Assembly (NCBI GenBank): GCA_023265215.1
Contig: JAHFUH010000326.1
Coordinates: 1-6,341, forward strand
Direction of reading: 5' to 3'
Length of the DNA stretch: 6,341 nt
Source of the DNA: Acidobacteriota bacterium
Lineage (GTDB): Bacteria; Acidobacteriota; UBA6911
Shown: piece after piece, positions 1 through 5,998 of the stretch
Layout: each line of letters starts with the position of its first letter
How positions within the stretch are numbered: the stretch's first letter is position 1
Notes under the pieces: model-generated
What the model saw: only the letters and a program-made list of their open reading frames with translations
Databases searched by the model: none
What the model was told of the DNA's origin: nothing
Translations under genes and position numbers: made by a program

Positions 1-176
1 GGCGTTTTTTGAGCAAATAGAGACGGCACCTCTGAATTCCTACCAATGTGGTACAGGTGGGAATAGAGAGACATCAGCTTCCATATTTCCAGATAGTCTT
101 TTGCCCAGGCATTCTCTGCCACCTGTTTTTTTAGAGCCATCAATTCCGCTTCCAATTCCTTCAGGGTCATCGGCAT
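1..176 (-). CDS. NTF2/SnoaL-like protein, N-terminal part (cut by window edge)
   Basis: Fifty-eight codons are open from ATG at 176 to the left edge, so the C-terminal part is missing. A strong Shine-Dalgarno AGGAG (182-186) lies 5 nt before this ATG. A second in-frame ATG at 170 is also possible. The first 20 residues (MPMTLKELEAELMALKKQVA) form a charged helix. They are followed by a segment with YSHLYHIGRNSE and then LFAQKT. A short coiled helix followed by a Y..HLY..G....LFAQKTPG pattern is typical, from memory, of bacterial SnoaL-like/NTF2-fold proteins. These are small cone-shaped domains that act as enzymes or ligand-binding proteins, so the substrate cannot be told. The gene sits directly downstream of a truncated exporter gene whose TAG stop overlaps this gene's ribosome binding site, so it may now be read from the exporter's promoter. 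The reading frame is convincing; the family call is moderate. Confidence 0.6.
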   Translation of the reverse strand, partial: MPMTLKELEAELMALKKQVAENAWAKDYLEIWKLMSLYSHLYHIGRNSEVPSLFAQKT

Positions 177-184
177 TTTTTCTC

Positions 185-418
185 CTATTTTGATTGCAAA
201 TGGCGTTGGGCCAGAATAACACCTATGCACGTTTCTCTGTTCCCGGTCAGCACCCATGTGGCTTCTTCAATGGTTGCCGAGAGATTTCCGGCAATGAATG
301 GCAGGGAAACGTTGACAACTGTTGAGTCGAGAATGGCCATAAAAATGCCGGCCAGCACCGACACTCCCTTGAGCCAAGGGTTTACGCCAGGATTCGCACG
401 CAAATCTTGACCGGCCAT
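185..418 (-). pseudogene. Truncated EmrB/DHA2-type MFS drug exporter (N-terminal stub)
   Basis: The open frame encodes 77 residues. Residues 13-58, from NPWLKG through TM1 to the EEATWVLT stretch, match the start of EmrB/QacA-type 14-TM proton-driven multidrug exporters. That includes the signature LDSTVVNVSLPFIAGNLSAT (residues 30-49), which ends transmembrane helix 1. In intact family members WVLT runs on into SYLVAN and TM2, in a protein of roughly 500 residues. Here the similarity stops at about position 245. Nineteen unrelated residues follow, then a TAG whose bases overlap the ribosome binding site of the next gene. The simplest reading is a deletion that removed TM2 to the C-terminus and joined the stub to the intergenic DNA before the SnoaL-like gene. 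A one-helix peptide cannot transport. The start ATG at 418 has only a weak GAGAG upstream. A sequencing or assembly artefact is less likely, because nothing nearby in another frame continues the transporter. Confidence 0.75.
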
Positions 419-747
419 CAGAACACTCTCTTGTTGAACGGAAGATTTTGTGACCCTATGATACTCTAATCGCCTCCCTCTGCAAAAAAATCTCGGGATC
501 GGAATCAGAATAGAGATGCCCCCAGTGTCTGGTAACGCTTTATCCCTTTATCTTCGTGATTCTCCGTTGTAGGCGTTCTCCGCATCACTCTTTTGGATAA
601 TTTCGCTACTAAAAGCTTATGTGCCTTTGCCAAATCTCTAATATAAAATAGGGAAGTTTATCGGGGGCAAATCCCGGCGAGGGCGAAACAATCTTCTCAA
701 TTTCTGAGCTTCTAAAACTGATGGCAATAACCACACTGGAGAGGGAA
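419..747. other. Intergenic region, no gene seen
   Basis: The exporter stub and the glyoxalase gene diverge from this stretch. No frame shows recognisable protein. It holds the minus-strand promoter at 458-485, an AT-rich TATAAAAT (642-649) without a matching -35 box, and a small hairpin CGGG (662-665) with CCCG (673-676). An upstream in-frame ATG at 721 would extend the glyoxalase by nine residues but has no ribosome binding site. No riboswitch consensus was recognised. Confidence 0.6.
458..485 (-). promoter_or_regulatory. Possible sigma70-type promoter of the exporter stub
   Basis: On the minus strand TTGCAG (480-485) is separated by 16 nt from TATCAT (458-463). The -10 box matches the consensus at 5 of 6 bases; the -35 box matches only TTG. 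Transcription would start near 451, about 33 nt before the exporter ATG at 418. Because the exporter is truncated, this promoter may now serve the SnoaL-like gene. Confidence 0.4.
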
Positions 748-1119
748 ATGACATTCCGATTTGACCACAATAGCATAAATGTGAGGGACCTCACGAAGAG
801 CCTGAATTTCTATCGAGATGCATTGGGACTTGTAGAAACAAGGAGAAAGGAGGCAGCTGATAAAAGCTTTGTACTGGTTTTTTTAGGCGACTCAAAAACC
901 TCACACAAACTGGAATTGACCTGGCTGAGAGATCGAACGGAACCCTACAATCTCGGAGACAACGAGTTTCACCTGGCGTTTGTCTCTGATAACTTCGCCG
1001 CTGCATTCGATCACCATAAAGAGATGGGTTGCGTTTGCTATGAAAATCCCGCCATGGGCATCTACTTCATTGAGGATCCGGACGGATATTGGCTGGAAAT
1101 TCTCCCTGAAAGAAAATAG
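748..1119 (+). CDS. Glyoxalase/VOC family protein (lactoylglutathione lyase-like)
   Basis: The 123-residue product has the size and layout of a two-module glyoxalase I (vicinal oxygen chelate) protein. It starts with FDHNSINVRDLTKSLNFYRD, the usual first beta-strand and helix. The four metal ligands of the family can be assigned as H7, E56 (LELTW), H75 (FHLAF) and E117 (WLEILPE). Their spacing closely follows E. coli GloA (H5, E56, H74, E122), so the protein is probably an active Ni/Zn enzyme. GloA converts the methylglyoxal-thiol adduct to S-lactoyl thiol in the cytoplasm. This version has the YNLGDNEFHLAF and ENPAMGIYFIEDPDGYW stretches common in anaerobes, so the true thiol or substrate may not be glutathione. 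ATG 748 is preferred over ATG 721 because GGAGAGGG (738-745) precedes it and because homologues begin at this point. It stands alone and converges on the nitroreductase gene. Confidence 0.88.
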   Translation: MTFRFDHNSINVRDLTKSLNFYRDALGLVETRRKEAADKSFVLVFLGDSKTSHKLELTWLRDRTEPYNLGDNEFHLAFVSDNFAAAFDHHKEMGCVCYENPAMGIYFIEDPDGYWLEILPERK

Positions 1120-1127
1120 CGGCAAAT

Positions 1128-1197
1128 GGTGTCAGGCATGAATAGTACCTATTCCTGGTTCAAAGCCTTCCTGCCTGTGCTATCCCGGCCTGACACC
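1128..1197. repeat. REP/MITE-like inverted repeat between convergent genes
   Basis: GGTGTCAGGC (1128-1137) and its exact reverse complement GCCTGACACC (1188-1197) enclose 50 nt. Inside lies a second perfect hairpin, GAATAG (1140-1145), loop TAC, CTATTC (1149-1154), extended by CAG (1133-1135) with CTG (1155-1157). The structure nearly fills the 100 bp between the two stop codons. No run of T follows on either strand, so it is not a classic intrinsic terminator, though it may still slow or end transcription from both sides. The nested imperfect hairpin resembles REP elements mobilised by RAYT-type Y1 transposases. Confidence 0.6.
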
Positions 1198-1219
1198 GAA
1201 AACTTAATCTTCCATGCCG

Positions 1220-1855
1220 TCAATCCTGGTATTTTTCCCAGAAGGCGATTTCGCTCAATGATTTTCTTGGCCGGGGCTTTGGGGTCTCATCGGGATATCC
1301 AAGAAGGAAAAAATCGTGAACAAACAAGCTATCGGGCAAGTTCAGGGATTTATGAACATCCTTGGGTGATATTGCTCCCGCCCAACAACTCCCCAAGCCA
1401 TGATTGAAAGCTTCAAGCGTCATATACGCGATAGAAATCATAATCTGCTCACTTGCCTTTATCCTCATGGCCTGCTCCCCAAGCCGGTATGGCGCAAACA
1501 GGTCGCTTTCTAAAATGACGTTATCCAACAATTCGTCTGGCCAATCCATCACGCCCACGTCGATGAGCTGTTTCAGGGACTCCCTGTGCATTTTCCGAGA
1601 GAAAGCCTCCATTAGGCCGCAGCAGACAATCATTACAGGAGCTGTCATGATTTGCGGCTGTCCACCTGCGGACTTTGCCAGTTCTTCTATTTTCGCCTTG
1701 TCCTGAATTACAACATATCTCCACGGCTGTACGTTTCCCCATGAAGGCGCTCGCCTGCCGGCTTCCAATACTTTGAGGATCTTCTCCTTTTCCACCGGCA
1801 CTGGTTTCCATCTTCTTATCGTTACTCTCTTTTGAATTGCCTCGGATACATCCAT
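1220..1855 (-). CDS. Nitroreductase family protein (FMN-dependent oxidoreductase)
   Basis: The 211-residue product has the standard nitroreductase layout. It has the N-terminal R14-R15-W16 motif (VTIRRWKPVPV), then APSWGNVQPW (36-45) for FMN contact, then GLGSCWAGAI (153-162) near the flavin. It ends with GYPDETPKPRPRK (186-198), the usual C-terminal FMN phosphate-binding segment. Members are cytoplasmic homodimers that use NAD(P)H to reduce nitro compounds, quinones, enones or flavins; the physiological substrate cannot be read from sequence. The length is normal for the family, with an insert at about residues 85-135 (the FSRKMHRESLKQLIDVGV and DWPDELLDNVILESD stretches) of the kind seen in many anaerobe members. 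The start is well supported: AGGAG (1864-1868) lies 8 nt before ATG. It is monocistronic, with its own promoter just upstream and a convergent glyoxalase gene downstream. Confidence 0.9.
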   Translation of the reverse strand: MDVSEAIQKRVTIRRWKPVPVEKEKILKVLEAGRRAPSWGNVQPWRYVVIQDKAKIEELAKSAGGQPQIMTAPVMIVCCGLMEAFSRKMHRESLKQLIDVGVMDWPDELLDNVILESDLFAPYRLGEQAMRIKASEQIMISIAYMTLEAFNHGLGSCWAGAISPKDVHKSLNLPDSLFVHDFFLLGYPDETPKPRPRKSLSEIAFWEKYQD

Positions 1856-1881
1856 TCGGTTTTCTCCTTTCGATGCCTAAG

Positions 1882-1909
1882 CGAATAGCTCATTTGCAAG
1901 AAGTGTCAA
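1882..1909 (-). promoter_or_regulatory. Sigma70-type promoter of the nitroreductase gene
   Basis: On the minus strand a perfect -35 box TTGACA (1904-1909) lies 16 nt from TATTCG (1882-1887), a partial -10 match. Transcription would start near 1875, giving a leader of about 20 nt that contains the AGGAG ribosome binding site. Confidence 0.5.
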
Positions 1910-2018
1910 CTGTTGGGCTTTGGAAATATGGCCGTAAGGGAAATGATCGGGCAGTGGGCGGAGCAAAGCAATATAAATCGCTGCTGTCTCTGGATATCTC
2001 GGACAACGGATACAATCA

Positions 2019-2112
2019 GTGCAATCGGAAGTGGGACTTCGGTGGAATTCGGACGCAAACGGCAAACGATATTTGATAAATTCTACTTGTTGAGTCGCAC
2101 TTCCAATTGCAC
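2019..2112. repeat. Imperfect inverted repeat, MITE-like or dispersed intergenic repeat
   Basis: The left arm GTGCAATCGGAAGTGGGACT (2019-2038) pairs with AGTCGCACTTCCAATTGCAC (2093-2112) at 18 of 20 positions, across a 54-nt spacer. The pairing goes on inwards: GTGGAATT near 2042-2049 faces AATTCTAC near 2079-2086 with one mismatch. The first 18 nt after the initial GT recur exactly at 6173-6190. The motif TCGGAAGTGGGA with nearby GGAATTCGGA is the style of purine-rich intergenic repeat found in many copies in some anaerobe genomes. The right arm ends about 50 nt before the thiD start, so it lies in that gene's upstream region. Confidence 0.65.
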
Positions 2113-2166
2113 CCGGCACAATACGAAACGGGAAACGGTAACCTTTACATGATACTATCTAAAGTC

Positions 2167-2952
2167 ATGGTTCGTGTCGCACTTACAATTGCCGGATCCG
2201 ATCCCTCGGGCGGAGCCGGAATCCAGGCTGATCTGAAAACCTTTCACCAGAGAGGCGTTTATGGGACCAGCGTTCTGACTTTAGTGACGGTGCAAAACAC
2301 ACGGGAGGTCCGGGCCGTGGAAACACTCTCTCCCGCGTTGATCGCAGCGCAACTCGAAGCCGTATTGGAGGATATTCCCCCGGATGCAGCCAAAACCGGC
2401 GCCTTGGGAGATCCTGAGATCGTCTTGCTCTTGGCTGAACGAGCTTCTTCATTCAAATTTCCGCTAGTTGTAGATCCGGTCATGATAAGCAAACATGGCA
2501 AGCCGCTCATGTCGGAAAATGCTCGAATCCTCATGGCTGAGCAATTGCTCCCGAGAGCATCCCTCGTTACGCCCAACTTGCATGAGGCTGCCGAACTTGC
2601 ACGTATGCCGGTGCACGATATTGCCGGCATGAAGGAAGCGTCAAAAAAGATCGCGGCACTTGGAGCAAAATCTGTGCTGGTCAAGGGCGGCCACCTTGAG
2701 GGAGAAGCAGTCGATGTACTCTACTGGAAAGAGGATTTTTTTTATTACAAAGCACCCAGAATTGAAACACTGCATACGCATGGGACCGGCTGCACATATT
2801 CTGCCTGTATCACAGCCGAACTGGCCAAAGGACGGGAAATTCCAGATGCCGTGCGGGTTGCAAAAGAGTTTATAACACTTGCCATCCAAACTAATCCAAA
2901 CTTGGGAAGGGGATGCGGCCCGGTGAATCATCACGCAATCACTGAGGGGTAG
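2167..2952 (+). CDS. thiD: Hydroxymethylpyrimidine/phosphomethylpyrimidine kinase
   Basis: ThiD phosphorylates HMP and then HMP-P to HMP-PP, the pyrimidine half of thiamine, in the cytoplasm. The 261-residue product is a full-length ribokinase-fold protein. It shows TIAGSDPSGGAGIQADLK (7-24, substrate pocket), QNT (43-45), KTGALG (76-81), DPVM (103-106), TPNLHEA (135-141), VKGGH (172-176), and HGTGCTYSACITAELAKG (205-222) with the anion hole and catalytic C209. It closes with GCGPVNHH (249-256). The start is uncertain. ATG 2167 gives the usual short lead into the first strand. ATG 2149 adds six residues. A TTG at 2107 falls inside an inverted repeat and is unlikely. None has a good ribosome binding site. 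It is the only thiamine gene here and lacks a visible TPP riboswitch. It runs in the same direction as the LOG gene 77 nt downstream, with no terminator between. Confidence 0.93.
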   Translation: MVRVALTIAGSDPSGGAGIQADLKTFHQRGVYGTSVLTLVTVQNTREVRAVETLSPALIAAQLEAVLEDIPPDAAKTGALGDPEIVLLLAERASSFKFPLVVDPVMISKHGKPLMSENARILMAEQLLPRASLVTPNLHEAAELARMPVHDIAGMKEASKKIAALGAKSVLVKGGHLEGEAVDVLYWKEDFFYYKAPRIETLHTHGTGCTYSACITAELAKGREIPDAVRVAKEFITLAIQTNPNLGRGCGPVNHHAITEG

Positions 2953-3019
2953 CAGCCTCTTGCTTGTCTTTTCCCGTTCTTAATCCTATTCTTGAGTTTG
3001 GTTTATTGGATGACCTTCC

Positions 3020-3023
3020 GGAG
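3020..3023 (+). promoter_or_regulatory. Ribosome binding site that fixes the LOG gene start
   Basis: GGAG lies 6 nt before ATG 3030. The upstream in-frame TTG at 2964 has no suitably spaced ribosome binding site, so the shorter protein is preferred. Confidence 0.65.
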
Positions 3024-3029
3024 ACACTA

Positions 3030-3860
3030 ATGGACATTCCCCCAAAACCGCTAAGGGCTTATCAGAATCCCGGTTTTTTGCACGGCAAAGATGCGCGCGT
3101 TATCCGCATCCTCAGTGAATATTTGGAGCCGGCAAGCCGTCTGAAATGGCAGCGGGTCAGGGATACGATAGTTTTTTTTGGTTCCGCGCGTATTCTGTCG
3201 CCAGAAGTGAGCGGGCAAAGGCTGGCCGAACTGAGAAACAGTTCTCAATCAGAAACAGACGCGGCCATGCTGGATGAGATTGCCCGCGCGGAAAAAGCAG
3301 TCCTCATGTCGCGCTACTATGAAGATGCTGTGAAATTGGCGCAGTTGATTGTCCTCTGGGCAAAGAGCCTGGATAGTGGATTGAAGCGATTGATGATCTG
3401 TTCCGGCGGCGGTCCAGGAATCATGGAAGCCGCAAACCGAGGGGCACAGGAAGCCGGTGGTCAATCCATCGGATTTTCGATTAGCCTTCCTTGGGAGCAG
3501 AAAATAAATCCCTATGTGCCGGAAGAACTGGCTTTCGAATTCCACTATTTTTTTATGCGCAAATTCTGGTTTATGTATCCTGCAAAAGCCCTGGTAATTT
3601 TCCCAGGTGGTTTCGGAACGTTGGATGAGGCGTTTGAAGTTTTGACGCTGGTTCAAACCAAAAAGACCCATAAGAAAATGCCGGTCCTGATCTATGGAAC
3701 GGACTATTGGAAGGAAGTTTTGAACTTTGATGCGATGGTTCGCTGGGGAACCATCGCGAAAGAAGATTTGAACCTGATTCACTTTTGCGATGATCCCGTT
3801 GAAGCATTCGAGTACCTCAAAAATCAACTCACAAGAATTTACAGAATCAAAGAATCCTGA
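3030..3860 (+). CDS. LOG-family Rossmann-fold protein (predicted nucleotide phosphoribohydrolase)
   Basis: The 276-residue product belongs to the LOG/lysine decarboxylase-like family (TIGR00730 type). FFGSAR (49-54) opens the Rossmann fold. SGGGPGIMEAANRGA (125-139) and PGGFGTLDE (192-200) form the nucleotide site with the family catalytic pair, an MRK arginine near 177 and E200. Known LOG enzymes cleave the N-glycosidic bond of nucleoside 5'-monophosphates, releasing base and ribose 5-phosphate. Plant and some bacterial members act on cytokinin nucleotides and PpnN acts on purine and pyrimidine NMPs. The substrate here is unknown. The protein is longer than a minimal LOG of about 180-200 residues: it has roughly 45 extra N-terminal residues and a helical insert at about 58-105 before the GGGPG motif. 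The Lys-decarboxylase label sometimes given to this family is a misnomer. Its stop overlaps the ribosome binding site of the dGTPase gene, 12 nt away. Confidence 0.88.
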   Translation: MDIPPKPLRAYQNPGFLHGKDARVIRILSEYLEPASRLKWQRVRDTIVFFGSARILSPEVSGQRLAELRNSSQSETDAAMLDEIARAEKAVLMSRYYEDAVKLAQLIVLWAKSLDSGLKRLMICSGGGPGIMEAANRGAQEAGGQSIGFSISLPWEQKINPYVPEELAFEFHYFFMRKFWFMYPAKALVIFPGGFGTLDEAFEVLTLVQTKKTHKKMPVLIYGTDYWKEVLNFDAMVRWGTIAKEDLNLIHFCDDPVEAFEYLKNQLTRIYRIKES

Positions 3861-3872
3861 GGTAATCGCTCG

Positions 3873-5210
3873 ATGGATCCATTTCTTCTGCAGCGCAGGT
3901 ACCCGGAAAGCCCGGCGTCGCCCAAAGATCATCGTCACCCCGCCGAGCGCGATCGTGACCGTATCCTCCACAGTTCGGCTTTTCGAAGACTTCAGGGGAA
4001 AACTCAAGTTTTTGGAATCGGGCAGGCGGATTTTTATCGCACGCGGCTGACGCACAGCATTGAGGCGGCTCAAATCGCAAGGGCTATCGCTCATAATCTG
4101 CTGATGGAGCAGCCACTGCTTCAGCGCTGCCTGGTCCCCGAATTGGCCGAGGCGGCGGCCCTGGCGCACGATCTTGGGCATCCTCCTTTCGGGCATGCCG
4201 GGGAGCAGACGCTTGACGCCTGCATGATGGAGGTAAGCCGGCAGGCGCATTTAAGAGGCAAAAAAACGCTAAGGTTCGAAGGCAACGCACAGACTTTTCA
4301 TATTCTGGTTGCTGCCGAGCCCAAATCGCCTGCTTATCCGGGCTTGAATCTGACTCGATCGACACTTGCCGGAGTGCTCAAATATCCTTTTGAACAGGAT
4401 GTTCGAAACGACAAATTCATATTTAACTCCGACCTCCCTACCGCCCAATGGGCGCTGCAAAAGGGAGGTTCAATCTTGGACAAACGCAGCCGGCCGCACA
4501 CGCGTCCAAAGACCTCGATAGCTTGTCAAATTCTGGATTGGGCGGACGATTGCGCTTATTCCATCCATGATGTGGAGGACGCCCTTCAGGCTCAATTTCT
4601 GAATCCGGGGGATCTTGAGGATGTTCGTTTCGCAAAGCGTGTTTTTGCACATTATGAAGAGACACGGGCTGGGGAAACGGTCCCCGTGCTTTCTTTTTCG
4701 GAAGTTCGCGAACGTTTGGTGGACTTGGAGCGAAGAATTCGTCCGCAGGAATCAGGCGACGAACGAGCGCACCGGAAGTCTGCGATGCGAAATATTCTCA
4801 ACGACCTGATCACATCGGTATCTGTCGAACCCTGCTCCGGGAAGCGTCGTGCAGATTTTTCCTGGCGGCTTGTCGTCCCCGATGAGTCCAGGATTTTATC
4901 GGTACTGTGCAAATCGGTTATATGGGAAGCAGTGATTACCGATCCCAGAGTTGCAGCCATGAGCGCCAAAGGGCGGGAAATTCTTCGGGACCTTTTTCAC
5001 TTTCTGATGGAAGAGGTCCTTGAGAAAAAGAGTGGCGATCTATTCCCGCGCTATTACAGGCCCATAATTGAAGACTGCCTCAAAGGGGGGCAGATGGAAG
5101 CAGCGCGCGCGGTATGCAACTTTCTGGCGCTCTTGACGGATATGGACGCCTTGAGACTACATGCCCTGCTGCGTGGCTCCAAAGCATCTTCCATCTTCGA
5201 TTTCATCTAG
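3873..5210 (+). CDS. dgt: HD-domain deoxyguanosinetriphosphate triphosphohydrolase-like protein
   Basis: The 445-residue product is a full-length dGTPase-family HD hydrolase, which splits dNTPs to nucleoside and tripolyphosphate. RDRILHSSAFRRLQGKTQVF (28-47) is the family's N-terminal signature. The metal ligands are H61 (RLTHSIEAAQIAR), H99-D100 (LAHDLGHPPFGHAGE) and an aspartate in DWADDCAYSIHDVEDAL (222-238). FEGNAQTF (135-142) and a closing MDALRLHALLRG (424-435) are also typical. The length and motifs fit the type-2 'dGTPase-like' subfamily, whose members often accept several dNTPs and may need allosteric dNTP activation. GAGG (3859-3862), 10 nt before ATG, overlaps the LOG stop, which suggests coupling and one transcript with LOG. 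Likely role: dNTP pool control; a phage-defence role is known for some relatives but is not indicated here. The 3' end overlaps the convergent PHP gene by 54 nt. Confidence 0.92.
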   Translation: MDPFLLQRRYPESPASPKDHRHPAERDRDRILHSSAFRRLQGKTQVFGIGQADFYRTRLTHSIEAAQIARAIAHNLLMEQPLLQRCLVPELAEAAALAHDLGHPPFGHAGEQTLDACMMEVSRQAHLRGKKTLRFEGNAQTFHILVAAEPKSPAYPGLNLTRSTLAGVLKYPFEQDVRNDKFIFNSDLPTAQWALQKGGSILDKRSRPHTRPKTSIACQILDWADDCAYSIHDVEDALQAQFLNPGDLEDVRFAKRVFAHYEETRAGETVPVLSFSEVRERLVDLERRIRPQESGDERAHRKSAMRNILNDLITSVSVEPCSGKRRADFSWRLVVPDESRILSVLCKSVIWEAVITDPRVAAMSAKGREILRDLFHFLMEEVLEKKSGDLFPRYYRPIIEDCLKGGQMEAARAVCNFLALLTDMDALRLHALLRGSKASSIFDFI

Positions 5211-5936
5211 CGGCAATTTGATCGGAGGCGTATTTACCGGGAAGGCATGCCTCCAGATTGTATTAACCCACCAGTTTGCCGCATGAAACCAGGAGAGATT
5301 CGATTGTTCTACCCGCACCTCGCCCCTCCTTATCGCATTGAAAATGGATGCCATATCCGGTTCGGAATAGATCCAAGTGAAAGTCCGGCCCAATTGCCAG
5401 AGATAATGCACATCTCCATTTCCAACGACAGGCTTCTGCGTTCTGGTCGAAATCTTCAGCCCGCGCCGGTTGAAGTTCAATCCGCGGACTTGAAATCCTG
5501 AGCATTCAATGGCGTCGAACATCCCGAGATTGTTTTCAAGAAGGCTCCTTAAACAGCTGCGCCCGGGAAAGAAAGGGTGCGGGGCAATAACGAGAGTATC
5601 CTCCCTCGATCTGGCGCGGATTTTTTCCAGTGTATTGAGATTGTCAGCTCCTGTGTGGAAGTTATAAACCAATGCTTCACGCGTTCCCTCAGTTGTGACC
5701 TCCATCCCCGGAATCAATGTAACGCCAAGGCCTTGAGCGTAATCTGCCAAGCCTTCCGACCAGATGTCCCTATCATGGCAAGTGATGGCGAGAACCTCAT
5801 AGCGGAGTTCTGCTGCTTTGGATATCAATTGCTCGGGGGTATGTTTGCATATTCGATAGTCGGTCGGGTCCAGGTTGCAATGCGAGTGCAATTCCGCTTT
5901 CAACCAACGCTTTTCCGATTTGCCTTCTCTGTTCAA
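5157..5936 (-). CDS. PHP-domain metal-dependent phosphoesterase
   Basis: With the TTG start at 5936 the protein has 259 residues. Numbered that way, it shows the PHP (polymerase and histidinol phosphatase) motifs in order: ELHSHCN (H17, H19), LAITCHDRD (H54), LIPGMEVTTEG (E79), IAPHPFFP (H120), and VVGNGDVHYLWQLG (D175, H177). This is a complete trinuclear-metal set for a stand-alone phosphoesterase; relatives hydrolyse small phosphoesters or nucleotides, and the substrate here is unknown. The Cys in ITCHD, where many PHP proteins have Asp, resembles the ITxHD subfamily and is probably normal. TTG 5936 has a strong GGAGG (5946-5950) 9 nt upstream. The only in-frame ATG, at 5987, adds 17 residues but lacks a ribosome binding site and would lie only about 12 nt after the promoter -10 box. 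The last 17 codons overlap the 3' end of the dGTPase gene on the other strand. Confidence 0.85.
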   Translation of the reverse strand: MNREGKSEKRWLKAELHSHCNLDPTDYRICKHTPEQLISKAAELRYEVLAITCHDRDIWSEGLADYAQGLGVTLIPGMEVTTEGTREALVYNFHTGADNLNTLEKIRARSREDTLVIAPHPFFPGRSCLRSLLENNLGMFDAIECSGFQVRGLNFNRRGLKISTRTQKPVVGNGDVHYLWQLGRTFTWIYSEPDMASIFNAIRRGEVRVEQSNLSWFHAANWWVNTIWRHAFPVNTPPIKLPLDEIEDGRCFGATQQGM

Positions 5937-5945
5937 ACCTACAAT

Positions 5946-5950
5946 CCTCC
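5946..5950 (-). promoter_or_regulatory. Ribosome binding site favouring a TTG start for the PHP gene
   Basis: GGAGG on the minus strand, 9 nt before TTG 5936. It is the strongest ribosome binding site near the gene's 5' end and fits the promoter at 5999-6028, which would give a leader of about 55-60 nt. Confidence 0.55.
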
Positions 5951-5998
5951 AGTATTGGGCCGGCCATGGAAGAAATCCATAACCCATGTCCCGTAGAA

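Larger units (their letters stand above)
1856..2166. other. Intergenic region between nitroreductase and thiD
   Basis: No protein-coding frame is convincing. The left part holds the nitroreductase ribosome binding site and promoter; the right part holds the 2019-2112 inverted repeat. The plus strand shows no good promoter for thiD; the best -10-like string, CACAAT (2117-2122), lacks a -35 box. None of the conserved TPP riboswitch elements was seen. Confidence 0.6.

Noticed and set aside
1128..1197. Intrinsic terminator or integron attC site
   Set aside because: No T run follows the stem on either strand, and the GTTRRRY/RYYYAAC core sites of attC are absent.
2019..2166. TPP riboswitch upstream of thiD
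   Set aside because: thiD genes often have one, but the conserved CUGAGA and ACCUGAUC-type elements are absent. The structure present is an inverted repeat shared with another locus.
2107..2166. Longer thiD start at TTG 2107
   Set aside because: It lies within the right arm of the inverted repeat, has no ribosome binding site, and adds residues not expected in the family.
2964..3029. Longer LOG start at TTG 2964
   Set aside because: No suitably spaced ribosome binding site, whereas ATG 3030 has GGAG 6 nt upstream.
3249..4250. A 333-codon open frame on the minus strand
   Set aside because: It runs antisense through the LOG and dGTPase genes, both of which have complete family motifs. Its translation resembles no protein I know and has a skewed composition.
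3873..5210. dGTPase as part of an anti-phage defence island
   Set aside because: Some dGTPases deplete dNTPs during phage infection, but the neighbours here are housekeeping-like and no known defence partner is present.
5224..5254. Terminator-like stem GGAGGC / GCCTCC after the dGTPase gene
   Set aside because: The loop is 19 nt, there is no T run, and it lies inside the PHP coding sequence, so chance pairing is likely.
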